A stretch of DNA of 64,000 nucleotides from NCBI RefSeq assembly GCF_003254575.1, contig NZ_QJUA01000025.1, forward strand, positions 21,791-85,790, written 5' to 3'. A model generated the notes under the pieces. That model ran no database searches. It had not been told where the DNA came from and saw only the letters and a program-made list of their open reading frames with translations. Position numbers and translations under genes: made by a program. Positions within the stretch are counted from its first letter, which is position 1; every line of letters begins with the position of its first letter. The DNA comes from Mycobacterium kyogaense. GTDB taxonomy: Bacteria; Actinomycetota; Actinomycetes; Mycobacteriales; Mycobacteriaceae. Below, in pieces: positions 44,042 through 53,582 of this stretch.

Positions 44042-45296
44042 CCTGACGGACCGCCCGCGGCACCACGTCGGGCACCGTGCCTTCGGCCCGAGCTGCCAGC
44101 CGGATCGCGCCGACCAGCAGCCGCACCGTGAGGTTCGCCGGCAGCTTGTCCAGTTCCGTCCCGCGCGAGCCCAGTTCGGCGATCTGGTCCTGCGCGGCCG
44201 CGCGGCACACCTGCAGCGCGGCGTGCTCACGCGTGTCGAGCATGCTGTGCCCGGCGGTGGGCAGATCGACGAGCACCGCGTCGGGGATGAGGTCGACGAC
44301 CCGGTGCGCGACTCCCGGCGGGGTGGTGAGGTCGCGGCCGCCGGAGAGCACGGCGGTGGGCCAACGGAACTGCGGCATCGCAGACACCAGATCATAGGGC
44401 TCGACGACGAATTCGACGTCACCAGTGGCCATTTCACGCAACGCGATCGCCGGGTCCAGAGGCAGCCCGTCGGGCTCGGCGCCGTAGTTCAACTCGCGGT
44501 AGGCGATGCGCTCGACGAGGTCGGGCTCGTGCTGATAGGGCGTCTTGCGCTCCAAGAGGTTGCGTGCGCCGAAGCCGACCGCCGCCCACAGCCAGTCATG
44601 CCCGGCGAGGAGCAGGTCGAGTTGCCGGCACAGCACCTCCGGGCCGGCCACGCCGTACATGTCGCCGATGAGCTGGACGTCTTTGCTCGTGACCACCCCG
44701 GCTTCCACCAACCGACGCACCTTGGCCGCCAGGTCCGAGGCACCGGGCTCGGTCCCGTCCCACAGCACGCGGCGCGTCTGGGCCCGCACCTCGGCGATGT
44801 CGCCGGCCGACAGCAACGGTGAGTCGAGCACCATGGAGTGCACGCGCTCGGGATGTGCCACGCCGAGACCCGCGGCCAGATAGGTGCCGTACGAGGCGCC
44901 GTAGACGATCGCCTTGTCGACGTGGGCGTCGTCGAGCACCGCCGCGAGATCGTCGACAGCAGCCCGGACCGTGATCGCCTCGGGAGGCAGATCGTGACCC
45001 GCGTCGTCGTGGCGGGAGAGCCCCACGCCGCGGTGCTCGACCATGATCACGTCGAGCCCGGCCAGCGCGGCACGCCGGCGAAACGCCCGGTAGAGGGCAA
45101 CAGAGGCAGCCCCCGGACCGCCCGGGATGACCAGCAGCGGATGCGCGGATTTCCGTCCGCTGCGCACGTAGTAGACGTCGAATTCATCAGATGAACCGGT
45201 GGCTGCTCCGGTGCCGAACGGACGCCGGACGGGGCGCACGCCCGGCAGCGCGGCCAGCTTGGCGTGCGCACGCCGACGCTTGGCGTTCATCGTCAT
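44028..45296 (-). CDS. Alpha/beta hydrolase, proline-iminopeptidase-like
   Basis: 422 residues from ATG at 45296 (MTMNAKRRRAHAKL). Features: LLVIPGGPGAASVALYRAF (oxyanion HGGPG-like loop), EHRGVGLSRHD, nucleophile Ser in VYGASYGTYLAAGLG, and catalytic His in LPTAGHSMLD. A lid domain of about 130 residues lies between. Members cleave N-terminal residues of peptides. Its location next to the peptide importer suggests processing of imported peptides, an inference from neighbourhood. No signal peptide, so cytoplasmic. Confidence 0.87.
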   Translation of the reverse strand: MTMNAKRRRAHAKLAALPGVRPVRRPFGTGAATGSSDEFDVYYVRSGRKSAHPLLVIPGGPGAASVALYRAFRRRAALAGLDVIMVEHRGVGLSRHDDAGHDLPPEAITVRAAVDDLAAVLDDAHVDKAIVYGASYGTYLAAGLGVAHPERVHSMVLDSPLLSAGDIAEVRAQTRRVLWDGTEPGASDLAAKVRRLVEAGVVTSKDVQLIGDMYGVAGPEVLCRQLDLLLAGHDWLWAAVGFGARNLLERKTPYQHEPDLVERIAYRELNYGAEPDGLPLDPAIALREMATGDVEFVVEPYDLVSAMPQFRWPTAVLSGGRDLTTPPGVAHRVVDLIPDAVLVDLPTAGHSMLDTREHAALQVCRAAAQDQIAELGSRGTELDKLPANLTVRLLVGAIRLAARAEGTVPDVVPRAVRQVTPS

Positions 45297-45429
45297 CGCG
45301 ACCCATTCTGCCCCCGGTCCGACCTGCGGGCCACGCGGGCCGGCTTCGGTCCGTGGATCGGTCCCAAGTTCGGTTCGAGCTGAGCCAAAGCCGTGGCACC
45401 CGGTCCACGCGCCGGTAGGAATCACCATC

Positions 45430-46653
45430 ATGACCTCTCTGGACCGCTCCACCGCCCTGCTGCCCGACTCCGACGCCTTCGCGGCGCTGCTGCGCGACAT
45501 CGCCGCCGGGGCCGCCGACCGCGACCGCAACGACGAGAATCCCGTCGAGCAGGTGGCCGCGCTGAAGCGTGCCGGCTTCGGCACCCTGCGCCTGCCCGCC
45601 GCCTTCGGCGGCCCCGGATTGTCGGTGACGCAACTGTTCTCGGCCATCATCGACGTCGCGCGGGCGGACCCGATCGTGGCGCACATCTTCCGCACGCACT
45701 TCTGGTTCGTCGAGGAGAGGTTGCGCACCTCCCACGATGGCTCGGATCCGATCTCGGCCGCCTGGCTGTCGACGGTGGCTCAGGGCAAGACCTTCGGTAA
45801 TGCGTTCAGCGAGAAGGGCGGCAACGCCGTGGGCAGCCTGGTGTTCAACACCCGGCTGCTGCCCGCCGAGCAGGGCTACCGGCTCGACGGGGAGAAGTTC
45901 TACAGCACCGGCACGCTGTTCTCCGACTACCTGACCGTCACCGCCACCACTGACCATGACTCGGTGGCGACGGTGGTGGTGCCTGCCGATCGGGACGGCG
46001 TGCAGATCATCGACGACTGGGACGGTTTCGGTCAGCGCCGCACCGGCACCGGCACCACCGTGTTCACCGGGGTCGCGGTGTCCGAAGACGAGGTGCTCAG
46101 CGACACCCCATACGACGCGGAGCCCCAGCCGACCGTGCAGTACGCATCGCTGCAGCTGTTCATCCATGCGGTCGTCGCCGGCATCCTGGAGTCGGTGGTC
46201 GACGACGGGGTGACCCTGCTCCGGTCACGCGAGCGCAGTTTCAGCCACGCGGTGACCGAACGGCCCACCGACGACCCGCTGCTGCAGCGCCAGCTCGGTG
46301 AGATCGCCAGCACCGCGGCGATCGCCCGGGCGGCGGTGCTCGATGCGGCTGCGGCGATCGAGGCGGCCACCGAGTCCTACGGCGAGGACCGTGTGCCCGA
46401 TGCCGAGCTGGCCACCGCGGCGCAGCTCAAGGTCGCCAAGGTCAAGGTGCACTTGGACGCAGTGGCCCCGGAGGCTGCGACGCGCCTGCTCGAACTGGGA
46501 GGGGCCAGCGCGGCGAGCCGCAGCCGCAACCTGGACCGGCATTGGCGCAACATCCGTACGATCACGCTGCACAACCCGGTCGGGCTGAAGGCGCGCGCCA
46601 TCGGCCAGAACCTGTTGCACGGCACCGCACTTCCGGCCAACGCCTACTTCTGA
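45430..46653 (+). CDS. Flavin-dependent acyl-CoA-dehydrogenase-fold monooxygenase (DszC/SfnB-like)
   Basis: 407 residues from ATG at 45430. Acyl-CoA dehydrogenase fold without the catalytic Glu region of true FadE: GNAFSEKGGNAVGSLVFNTRLLP (flavin contact), GEKFYSTGTLFSDYLTV, and C-terminal RDLDRHWRNIRTITLHNPVGLKARAIG-like block (read as NLDRHWRNIRTITLHNP). This block and ELGGASAASRSRNLDRHWRN are typical of DszC-type sulfur monooxygenases and SfnB. Probable role: oxidation of organosulfur compounds under sulfate limitation with reduced flavin supplied in trans. Confidence 0.83.
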   Translation: MTSLDRSTALLPDSDAFAALLRDIAAGAADRDRNDENPVEQVAALKRAGFGTLRLPAAFGGPGLSVTQLFSAIIDVARADPIVAHIFRTHFWFVEERLRTSHDGSDPISAAWLSTVAQGKTFGNAFSEKGGNAVGSLVFNTRLLPAEQGYRLDGEKFYSTGTLFSDYLTVTATTDHDSVATVVVPADRDGVQIIDDWDGFGQRRTGTGTTVFTGVAVSEDEVLSDTPYDAEPQPTVQYASLQLFIHAVVAGILESVVDDGVTLLRSRERSFSHAVTERPTDDPLLQRQLGEIASTAAIARAAVLDAAAAIEAATESYGEDRVPDAELATAAQLKVAKVKVHLDAVAPEAATRLLELGGASAASRSRNLDRHWRNIRTITLHNPVGLKARAIGQNLLHGTALPANAYF

Positions 46654-46666
46654 ACGGGACACGGGC

Positions 46667-48022
46667 ATGACACGTCAGCTGCACCTGGGCGGATTCCAGA
46701 TCGCGTCCCAGGTCACCCACTCGCATGCCGCATGGCGGCACCCGGCCAGCGACACCCGGTTCACCACGCCGGACTACTACCACCGCATCGGGCGCATCCT
46801 GGAACGCGGGAAGTTCGACTTCGTGTTCTTCGCCGACCTGCTGGCCGCGCCGGTCCGCTACGGCGACGACATCAGCGAACCGCTCCGCCGCGGCACACAG
46901 GCCACGGCGACCCTCGACCCGTCGATCGTGGCCGCGAGCATCGGGGCCGTCACGTCGAAGCTGGGCGTCGCGATCACGAAGTCCGCCACCTATTTCCACC
47001 CCTACGAGTTGGCGCGCATCTTCGCCAGCCTGGACCACATCACGGCGGGCCGGGTGGCGTGGAACATCGTCACCTCGCTCACCCAGAGCGAGGCCCAGAA
47101 CTTCGGGCACGACAACCATCTCGGGCACGACGACCGGTACCTGCGGGCCGACGAATTCGTCCGCACAGCACTGGAACTCTGGTCGAGTTGGGACCCCGAT
47201 GCGCTGGTCCTCGACAAGGCGTCCGGGGTGTTCGCCGACCCGGACCGGGTGCGCCGGATCGACCATGCCGGTGAGTACTTTCGGACCCGCGGACCGCTCA
47301 ATGTGCCGCGCTCGCCACAGGGCCGGCCGGTACTGATCCAAGCGGGCTCCTCGGCGACCGGCAGAGACTTCGCCGCGCGGTGGGCCGAGGCGATCTTCGA
47401 GATCGATCCCACCCCGGAAGGTCGGCGCGCCTACTACGACGACATCAAGTCCCGCGCATCGGATCTGGGCCGCGACCCCGACCAGGTCTTGATCTTCCCG
47501 GCGTTCCTGCCGTTCATCGGCGAAACCGAGTCGATCGCGCGGGAGAAACAGGCCTTCCACAACGAGCTGGCGGACCCGGTGTCGGGACTGATCACGTTGT
47601 CGGTGCACACCGACCACGACTTCTCCCGATACGACCTGGACGCGCCGGTCGAGGACATCACCGTGACGGGCACTCAGGGACTTTTCGACACCGCCCGCCG
47701 GGTGGCCGACCGGGACAACCTGACGCTGCGCGACATCGGCAACTGGTATGCCCAGGGGGTGCTGCTGCCACAGTTCGTCGGCACTGCGGAACAGGTTGCC
47801 GACCAGATCGAAGAGTCGTTCCGGGCCGGCGAAGCAGACGGCTTCATGGTGTCAGCCGCGCAGACCCCGGGCACGTTCAACGACTTCGTCGACGCCGTGG
47901 TCCCTGAACTGCAGCGGCGCGGCCTGTTTCGCACCGAGTACACGGGCACGACGCTGCGGGACCATCTCGGCTTGGAGCCCGCAAGCTTCGATGTACCCCA
48001 CCGGCTGCAGTCGGTGAGCTAG
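46667..48022 (+). CDS. LLM-class FMN monooxygenase (NtaA/SnaA/DszA type)
   Basis: 451 residues, start 13 bases after the previous gene. Hallmarks of the NtaA/SnaA/DszA group: HSHAAWRHPASD, FDFVFFADLLA, ITAGRVAWNIVTSLTQSEAQNFG, and VLIQAGSSATGRDFAARWAEAIFE. Uses reduced FMN and O2 to cleave C-S or C-N bonds. With the DszC-like partner it forms a two-step desulfurisation unit. It fits the sulfur theme of the window. Substrate unknown; ends 4 bases before the convergent ATPase gene. Confidence 0.9.
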   Translation: MTRQLHLGGFQIASQVTHSHAAWRHPASDTRFTTPDYYHRIGRILERGKFDFVFFADLLAAPVRYGDDISEPLRRGTQATATLDPSIVAASIGAVTSKLGVAITKSATYFHPYELARIFASLDHITAGRVAWNIVTSLTQSEAQNFGHDNHLGHDDRYLRADEFVRTALELWSSWDPDALVLDKASGVFADPDRVRRIDHAGEYFRTRGPLNVPRSPQGRPVLIQAGSSATGRDFAARWAEAIFEIDPTPEGRRAYYDDIKSRASDLGRDPDQVLIFPAFLPFIGETESIAREKQAFHNELADPVSGLITLSVHTDHDFSRYDLDAPVEDITVTGTQGLFDTARRVADRDNLTLRDIGNWYAQGVLLPQFVGTAEQVADQIEESFRAGEADGFMVSAAQTPGTFNDFVDAVVPELQRRGLFRTEYTGTTLRDHLGLEPASFDVPHRLQSVS

Positions 48023-48026
48023 CAGC

Positions 48027-50693
48027 TCAGGACACCAGTTCGATGTGGCGCGCCGTCTGCACGCCGGCGTAGCGCTGGGGACTGCACGTCAGGATGATGA
48101 CCTGCCCGTCGCCGGCCACGGCGTCGAACACCTCGGCCATCCGGGTCAGCCGGTCGGGATCGGTGAAGCCCAGCGCGTCGTCGATCACGACCGGCACGGT
48201 GTCGTCCTTGGCGACCAGCGCCGCGCCGGCCAACCGGGCCACGATGCCCAGCTGCTCCTTCGCACCGCCCGACAACGAGTCGTACGGCACGGTGCGTCCT
48301 GACAGGGTCCGGTGCCCGATACGCAGGTCGCTGTCGACATCCACCTCGAAGGTGTCGCCGAACACGATGCGGCCCAACCGTTCCACCTCGCCGCGGAACG
48401 GATCGACGTAGCGCGACCGCATCGCGTCACGGTGCCGGCCCATCACGGTGCGCAGCAGCTGCGCGGCGCGCGCCCGGCGCTGCACCCGCTCGTGGTCGGC
48501 GGCCGCATGTTGGCGCTCGGTTTCCGCGGCATCGAGCCGGCCCTTGCGACCCTCGGTCCCGAACACCTTCAGCTGGGCGGCGACGTCGCGCAGCGCCTCG
48601 ACGACGTCATCGCAGCGGGCGGCCGCCCGCGCCGCGGCACTGCGCGCCTCGGCCAGGCGTGCAGTGACCAGCTCGGGCTGATGGCTCGCCAGCTCCTCGC
48701 CGAGTCGGTCGACTCCGGACTGCGCCGCGGCCGCCACCTCGGCATGGGATTGGACCGTGACGGCCAGCTCCTCGTCGGGGACCGCGGCGCGCGCCTGGGC
48801 GAGTCGCTGCTCGGCGGCGGCCAGCTCCTCGGCCACCACACCGAGCTTCTCCGACAGCCGGGCCGAACGCATCTCACGTTCGGCGAGCAGGGTCGCGGCG
48901 CCCTCCGCGACCTTGATGTGCGTATCGCATTCGCGTAGCGCCTGCTGATGGGCGGCGGTCGCCTCGACCAGCTCGAGCCGCTGCGCCTTCGGATCGAGCG
49001 GACTCTCGGTCGACGGGGCGTCGAACAGGCCACCGTCGTGGTCGTGGTCTGTGGGCAGCCGTTCCTGCACCGAAGCCAACCGGGATCGCAGGACCTCGAC
49101 CGAGTCGTCGGCGGCGAGCGCCTCGAGCACCGCGGTGATCTGCTTGCTACTCGCCAGCAGCTCCTGGCGACGAGTCCCGAGCGCCCGTGCGGTTTCGAGG
49201 TCCGGCGCCCCCACCTCGCGCAGCGCCGCGGCCAGCGTCTCCTGCGCACGGTCGAACGCGGCCCGCGTGCCGGCGGCCGTCGCGCCGGCGATCACGCGCA
49301 CCGACAGCACGCCGGGCACGTCGATACCCGTCGCACCCGACACCGACGTCGTCCACGTCTGCCCCGGCGCCAGCGGTACCGGAGTCCCGTCGATCGCCAT
49401 GTCGACGTCGGCCTCCGCGACCACCTCGATGCGCGCCGAGGTCTGCTCGACCGCAGCCGCGGCCCGCTCGACCGCTGCCGCCGCCTTCTCGAGGATCGTC
49501 ATCGACTCCGCAGTCACCGTGATGCGTGCCAGATCGCGGCGCACGGCGTCGAGTTCGCGCTGGTGCCGCTCGATGGTGGCGATCCGGGCGCTGAGCCGAT
49601 CGGCTTCTTCTCGGTCGGCCAGCAGCGCGACCGCGGCGTGGGCGGCGTCGACACGCTCCTTGCACCGCTGTAGATCCGTCTTCGCTGCCGCGGCCGTCGC
49701 TTCCGCGGCCGCCCGCATCTCCCGCGCGGTAGCCGCATCTTCGGCTGCCGATTCGGCGTCGGTGCGCAGGCGCGCCACGGCCGCGATCCGTTCGTCGACC
49801 TCGGCGCGGGTGCGCCGCCGCTCGGTCAGCGTCGCCAGCGACGCCGCGTGGGTCGATGCTTCGGCCTCCGCGCGGACCCGCGCCTGCTCGAGCTGCGCTG
49901 TCAGCGTCGCCACGGTATCGGCAGCCTGCTGGGCAGCGGTGACTTCGATTGCCGTGCTGTTCTTTTCGCGTGTCGCCATCTCGAGGTCGACGGTCAGCGT
50001 GGCGTGCCGGCGGACCGCCTCGTCGACTTCGGCGATCGCCGCCGCGCAGCGGGCCACGTCTTCGTCAGCCGCCTTGAGCCGGTTGATGGCCGCCAGCCAC
50101 TCGGCGGTGGGCCTGCCGGTGGCAGTGAAGTAGCGCCGGTACTCCTCGTCGATCCGGTCCACCAGCAGGGCATCAGCGGGCCCCGCTCCGGCGGGCGTGT
50201 CATCGACCTCGCCCGCGACGACGTCGAGAGCACGCGAGAGCGCATCGCATCCCGAGAGCTCGGTCGCCGACGTCGACGCCGCCTGGATCACCCGCTGCGC
50301 CTGCCACAGATCGAGATCGACCGTCTCGGCGAGGATCGCGCGCACACGCTCGTGCGCCTCGTCACCGGTGAGCTGTTCGCGACGGGGCGCCAGGATCGTC
50401 AGCTCGGTCTCGGGCTTCTTGTGGAACCGCTTGCGATAGACGAATCGATAAGCGCCGGTGGACATCTCGGCCGTGACCTCGGCACCGACATCGGCGTGTG
50501 TGGGCTTGACCTGCTTGACGTCCTTCTTCGTGGAGCGGTCTTTCGACTCGAGCAGCAGGTCGAGCGCCTCGAGCATCGAAGACTTGCCGATCTCGTTGGC
50601 GCCGCTGATCACGATGACCCCACTGTCGGGAAACGTGATGTCGCGGTGGGTGATTCCGCGATAGTTGGTCAGCGTCAACCGGTGCAGCTTCAC
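48027..50693 (-). CDS. SMC/Rad50-like coiled-coil ATPase (Rv1278-like)
   Basis: 888 residues from GTG at 50693 (GTGA overlap with the phosphoesterase stop); M. tuberculosis Rv1278 is about 875. Walker A GANEIGKSS (31-39), signature SLSGGAKEQLG and Walker B VPVVIDDALGFTD near the C-terminus, with long Ala/Arg/Glu-rich coiled coils in between. Instead of a CxxC zinc hook, the centre (around residues 410-470) is a small beta-rich domain (VVAEADVDMAIDGTPVPLAP...TGIDVPGVLSVRVIAG). Works with the next-listed phosphoesterase like SbcCD/Mre11-Rad50; substrate unproven. Confidence 0.88.
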   Translation of the reverse strand: MKLHRLTLTNYRGITHRDITFPDSGVIVISGANEIGKSSMLEALDLLLESKDRSTKKDVKQVKPTHADVGAEVTAEMSTGAYRFVYRKRFHKKPETELTILAPRREQLTGDEAHERVRAILAETVDLDLWQAQRVIQAASTSATELSGCDALSRALDVVAGEVDDTPAGAGPADALLVDRIDEEYRRYFTATGRPTAEWLAAINRLKAADEDVARCAAAIAEVDEAVRRHATLTVDLEMATREKNSTAIEVTAAQQAADTVATLTAQLEQARVRAEAEASTHAASLATLTERRRTRAEVDERIAAVARLRTDAESAAEDAATAREMRAAAEATAAAAKTDLQRCKERVDAAHAAVALLADREEADRLSARIATIERHQRELDAVRRDLARITVTAESMTILEKAAAAVERAAAAVEQTSARIEVVAEADVDMAIDGTPVPLAPGQTWTTSVSGATGIDVPGVLSVRVIAGATAAGTRAAFDRAQETLAAALREVGAPDLETARALGTRRQELLASSKQITAVLEALAADDSVEVLRSRLASVQERLPTDHDHDGGLFDAPSTESPLDPKAQRLELVEATAAHQQALRECDTHIKVAEGAATLLAEREMRSARLSEKLGVVAEELAAAEQRLAQARAAVPDEELAVTVQSHAEVAAAAQSGVDRLGEELASHQPELVTARLAEARSAAARAAARCDDVVEALRDVAAQLKVFGTEGRKGRLDAAETERQHAAADHERVQRRARAAQLLRTVMGRHRDAMRSRYVDPFRGEVERLGRIVFGDTFEVDVDSDLRIGHRTLSGRTVPYDSLSGGAKEQLGIVARLAGAALVAKDDTVPVVIDDALGFTDPDRLTRMAEVFDAVAGDGQVIILTCSPQRYAGVQTARHIELVS

Positions 50694-51838
50694 GCCGCCC
50701 CTCCTTCGGTCAGGCGCAGAAGCAGAGCCAGGGCGGCGCGGGCGTCCTCGGCGTCCTCCCCGGAGGAGCGGGCCGTCGACACCAGCTCCTGCACCGCGGA
50801 GGCAGCGAAACCGCCGATGCCCAGATCGTCGAATTCCCCGTCGGCGGGCATCACGGCGATGTCGGTGTGCCGATCCCACGGGATCAGGGCGGCGAACAGG
50901 CGGGCGTAGCGGTCCAGGCACAGGTCGAGTGCCGCTTTGTCGGTGACGGTCATCGAACCGGTCAGACCGAGCCGGATCACCGTGCGGTCCTTGTCCGGCA
51001 TCAGATCGAGGTTGATGTCCAGATCGGCGACATCGCGGCTGTCGTCGACGCCGCGCCGCAGCGAGAGGAAGCGCCACGTACCGACGGGGCGCGGATCGAC
51101 ACGCACCGGACGGTGCGGGGCGGTCTCGTCGACCTCGACGACCAACACGTGACCCGGTTTCGGCTCGACGTCGTCGAAGTTCGTCACCTCGGGTGACCCT
51201 GAATACCAGATGCGTCCCGACGATCCGACGTCGAGCACAGAATGCTTGTCTCCCAACGCGACATAGTGCACAGCGCCCCGCGCGATCGCGCTCTCGACCG
51301 ACGCCAGCGCGATCAGCGACGCGCGGTCTTTGTCCGGCACCAGGATGTCGACCGCACCGTGCCCGACGACGATGCGCGTCACCCCGTCGGCCGGCAGCCC
51401 GTCGAGCACCTGGCCGACGAGGTCGGTGGTGGGGAACTTCGACGACCACGGCGCGGCGACCAGCTCCAGCCCGGGCCGCACCTGGTGCACGCCGGGGCGG
51501 TCGAGCACGATGACGTTGTCGGGGCGCTCGGCAGTGAACAGCGCGCTGGTGTACACCGACGCGGCATCGAGCGGATCGTGGTTGCCGGGCAGCAGATACA
51601 CCGGCACACCGATGCCGCGCATCGCCTCCAGCGACTGGCTGACTTCCCGCGGCGCCAGCTGATTGTGTTCGAACACGTCACCCGCGACCACGACGAACTC
51701 GGCGCCGGTCTCGGCCGCCAGCGCCCCCAGTGCCCTGACCGCCGCGCGCCTCGCCGCCGAATAGCGGGGCTGCGCCTCACCGCTGAGGAAGTGCCGCGTC
51801 ATGCCGAGCTGCCAGTCGGCGGTGTGCAGGAATCGCAT
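50690..51838 (-). CDS. SbcD/Mre11-like metallophosphoesterase (Rv1277-like)
   Basis: 382 residues. Metal-site motifs: MRFLHTADWQLG (Asp8; the usual DxH is DxQ here), GDVFEHN (53-59), PGNHDP (84-89), VGHGAVD and ALGDKH. The C-terminal part carries capping strands and a helical ATPase-contact region. Probable nuclease partner of the SMC-like ATPase, with which it is translationally coupled. ATG at 51838. As I recall, M. tuberculosis Rv1277 has the same DWQ. Confidence 0.88.
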   Translation of the reverse strand: MRFLHTADWQLGMTRHFLSGEAQPRYSAARRAAVRALGALAAETGAEFVVVAGDVFEHNQLAPREVSQSLEAMRGIGVPVYLLPGNHDPLDAASVYTSALFTAERPDNVIVLDRPGVHQVRPGLELVAAPWSSKFPTTDLVGQVLDGLPADGVTRIVVGHGAVDILVPDKDRASLIALASVESAIARGAVHYVALGDKHSVLDVGSSGRIWYSGSPEVTNFDDVEPKPGHVLVVEVDETAPHRPVRVDPRPVGTWRFLSLRRGVDDSRDVADLDINLDLMPDKDRTVIRLGLTGSMTVTDKAALDLCLDRYARLFAALIPWDRHTDIAVMPADGEFDDLGIGGFAASAVQELVSTARSSGEDAEDARAALALLLRLTEGGAA

Positions 51839-51954
51839 GCGGATGACCGTCCTTTCCTGGTGTTCGGCGGGCTCGTGGCGAGTGCATCGGAAGTCTAGGG
51901 CGGGCCGCCGACAAGTCCGGGGATGCGCACCGAGATGACCTACGGTTATCTCTC

Positions 51955-52461
51955 ATGAGCGACGGAACACGCACGCTGGTGCTGATGCGACACGCCAAAT
52001 CGGACTATCCCGACGGGGTGTCGGATCACCGGCGGCCGCTGGCGCCGCGCGGCGAGCGCGAAGCCGCGCTGGCCGGGGACTGGATCCGCGCCAACCTCTC
52101 ACCGGTCGAGGCTGTGTTGTGCTCGTCGGCGACACGGACCCGCCAGACGCTGGGGCGCAGCGGCATCACCGCGCCGGCGACGTTCTCCGACCGGCTCTAC
52201 GAGGCCAGCCCGGGCATCGTCATCGAGGAGATCAACGGGCTGCCCGACGACGTGGCCACTCTACTGGTGGTCGGGCACGAGCCAGTGATGTCATCGCTGG
52301 CGCTGAGCCTGGCCGATGAAGCAACCGCCAACAGCGATGCCGCGCAGCGGATCTCGGCGAAATATCCGACGTCGGCGATCGCGGTGCTGCGGGTCGGCGC
52401 ACCGTGGGCTGAGCTGCAACTCGGCAGTGCCGAGCTGGTCGACTTCCACGTCGCGCGCTAA
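51955..52461 (+). CDS. sixA: Phosphohistidine phosphatase SixA family
   Basis: 168 residues, histidine-phosphatase fold. Catalytic RHAKSD motif (Arg12-His13) at the N-terminus, second Arg in CSSATRTRQT and the second His in VVGHEPVMSSLALSL. SixA removes phosphate from phosphohistidine; the actual target here is unknown. TACGGT lies 8 bases before the ATG at 51955, so initiation may be leaderless. Divergent from the phosphoesterase gene; overlaps convergent lprC by 4 bases. Confidence 0.9.
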   Translation: MSDGTRTLVLMRHAKSDYPDGVSDHRRPLAPRGEREAALAGDWIRANLSPVEAVLCSSATRTRQTLGRSGITAPATFSDRLYEASPGIVIEEINGLPDDVATLLVVGHEPVMSSLALSLADEATANSDAAQRISAKYPTSAIAVLRVGAPWAELQLGSAELVDFHVAR

Positions 52462-53006
52462 GCGCGGGTGGCCAGCGTCAGTTCCATCAGCTTGACCGCC
52501 ATGCCGCACGCGTCGATGCCCGGCGCCTGCGGGTTGATCCACCAGCCCACGACACCCGCGGCGTCACTGGCCACGCCGCACGCGCCGTTGGGATCGTTGG
52601 GCCGCATCACGAAGGACTGGATGCCGGCGATCGACCGGTTCTCGATCTGATAGTTCAGCTGCTGGGCGGTCTTGCGCTCGTTCTCGAGATCGCCCTGCTC
52701 GTACCAGAATCGCGTGATGTCGACCAGCCCCGCCGGATTGGCGGCCTGCCAGCGGCACACCGCGCCGACGAACGTGCTCTGGATGTCGAGCGGATCGGCG
52801 CCGACCGTCTGCGCCAGGATGTCCTGGGTCAGCACGTCGCACTCTTTGAGCAGGTTCGGGTACTGCCGCTCGGAGTTGTTGTTGCGCGGCACATCGCCGG
52901 CGCCCGACTTGGCCGCCGTGCCCTCGACTGTCTGCGTGCAGCCGGTCAGCAGCACCAGCGCTGCCGCGCCGGCTGCGGCCACCGCCCGTCCCCGTCGAAC
53001 GCTCAT
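52458..53006 (-). CDS. lprC: Lipoprotein LprC
   Basis: 182 residues. Basic N-terminus, hydrophobic core and lipobox LLTG-Cys23. Mature part belongs to the DUF3558-type mycobacterial lipoproteins: NLLKECDVLTQDILAQTVGADPLDIQ, VCRWQAANPAGLVDITRFWYEQG, with four Cys likely paired. ATG at 53006 overlaps the lprB stop (ATGA), so the two lipoproteins are made together. Surface role unknown. Confidence 0.92.
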   Translation of the reverse strand: MSVRRGRAVAAAGAAALVLLTGCTQTVEGTAAKSGAGDVPRNNNSERQYPNLLKECDVLTQDILAQTVGADPLDIQSTFVGAVCRWQAANPAGLVDITRFWYEQGDLENERKTAQQLNYQIENRSIAGIQSFVMRPNDPNGACGVASDAAGVVGWWINPQAPGIDACGMAVKLMELTLATRA

Positions 53007-53569
53007 TTGGAGTTCACAATCGATTGGCGGGTGAGTTCCTTGGCGACATCGCACGGATCCGGGAACGGCTTCTGCGCATAGCTGATCGACCACTCGATGA
53101 AGTCATCGTCGAAGCCGATGCCGATCTCACACAGGTTGACGCCCAGGATCGGATCCTCGTTGGAGGCGATGAATCCGTCGTGGCCCTCGATGTTGATGTC
53201 CTCGACGCTGGTGCGCGAGAGCTCCTCGGTCTTGCGCTCACGCCCGATCGGGCTGCCCCGGAACCAGGTGAACGAGAAGTGCGGGCCGACGATGCTGCCG
53301 TTGGTCAGCCACTGACAGCCCGCGGAGTTCGTCGCGGTGTTCACCAGCCCCGGCACCTGCGTCTGCTTCGCGATCTCCTGATCGCTGATGCCGGCGCACT
53401 GCGGGAAGAACGGGCCGTGTTTGGCGGCCGCGGCCGGCGCGTCGCTTGACGGCACCGTCGGCGAGGTGGGCTGGTCGTTGGAACACCCGGCCAGCACCGG
53501 AAGCACGGCCGCGGCAGCAACGGCGAGCGCTTTCGCGGGCCGTCGGATTCTGCGGGGGCTGCGGGTCAC
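53003..53569 (-). CDS. lprB: Lipoprotein LprB
   Basis: 188 residues from GTG at 53569. Lipobox VLAG-Cys29. Mature sequence strongly matches what I recall of M. tuberculosis LprB: KHGPFFPQCAGISDQEIAKQT, GCQWLTNGSIVGPHFSFTWFR, SPIGRERKTEELSRTSVEDI, FPDPCDVAKELTRQSIVNSK. DUF3558 family. Start chosen because TACAGT lies 7 bases upstream and no Shine-Dalgarno exists, consistent with leaderless translation. Paired with lprC. Confidence 0.93.
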   Translation of the reverse strand: MTRSPRRIRRPAKALAVAAAAVLPVLAGCSNDQPTSPTVPSSDAPAAAAKHGPFFPQCAGISDQEIAKQTQVPGLVNTATNSAGCQWLTNGSIVGPHFSFTWFRGSPIGRERKTEELSRTSVEDINIEGHDGFIASNEDPILGVNLCEIGIGFDDDFIEWSISYAQKPFPDPCDVAKELTRQSIVNSK

Positions 53570-53576
53570 GCCATGC

Positions 53577-53582
53577 ACTGTA
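53577..53582 (-). promoter_or_regulatory. Candidate leaderless -10 for lprB-lprC
   Basis: Minus-strand TACAGT followed by seven bases and the GTG at 53569. TTGACC lies 14 bases upstream, too close for a standard -35. Confidence 0.45.

Noticed and set aside
50694..51449. Upstream extension of the SMC-like ATPase
   Set aside because: It overlaps the conserved phosphoesterase gene; the Walker A position fits a start at 50693.
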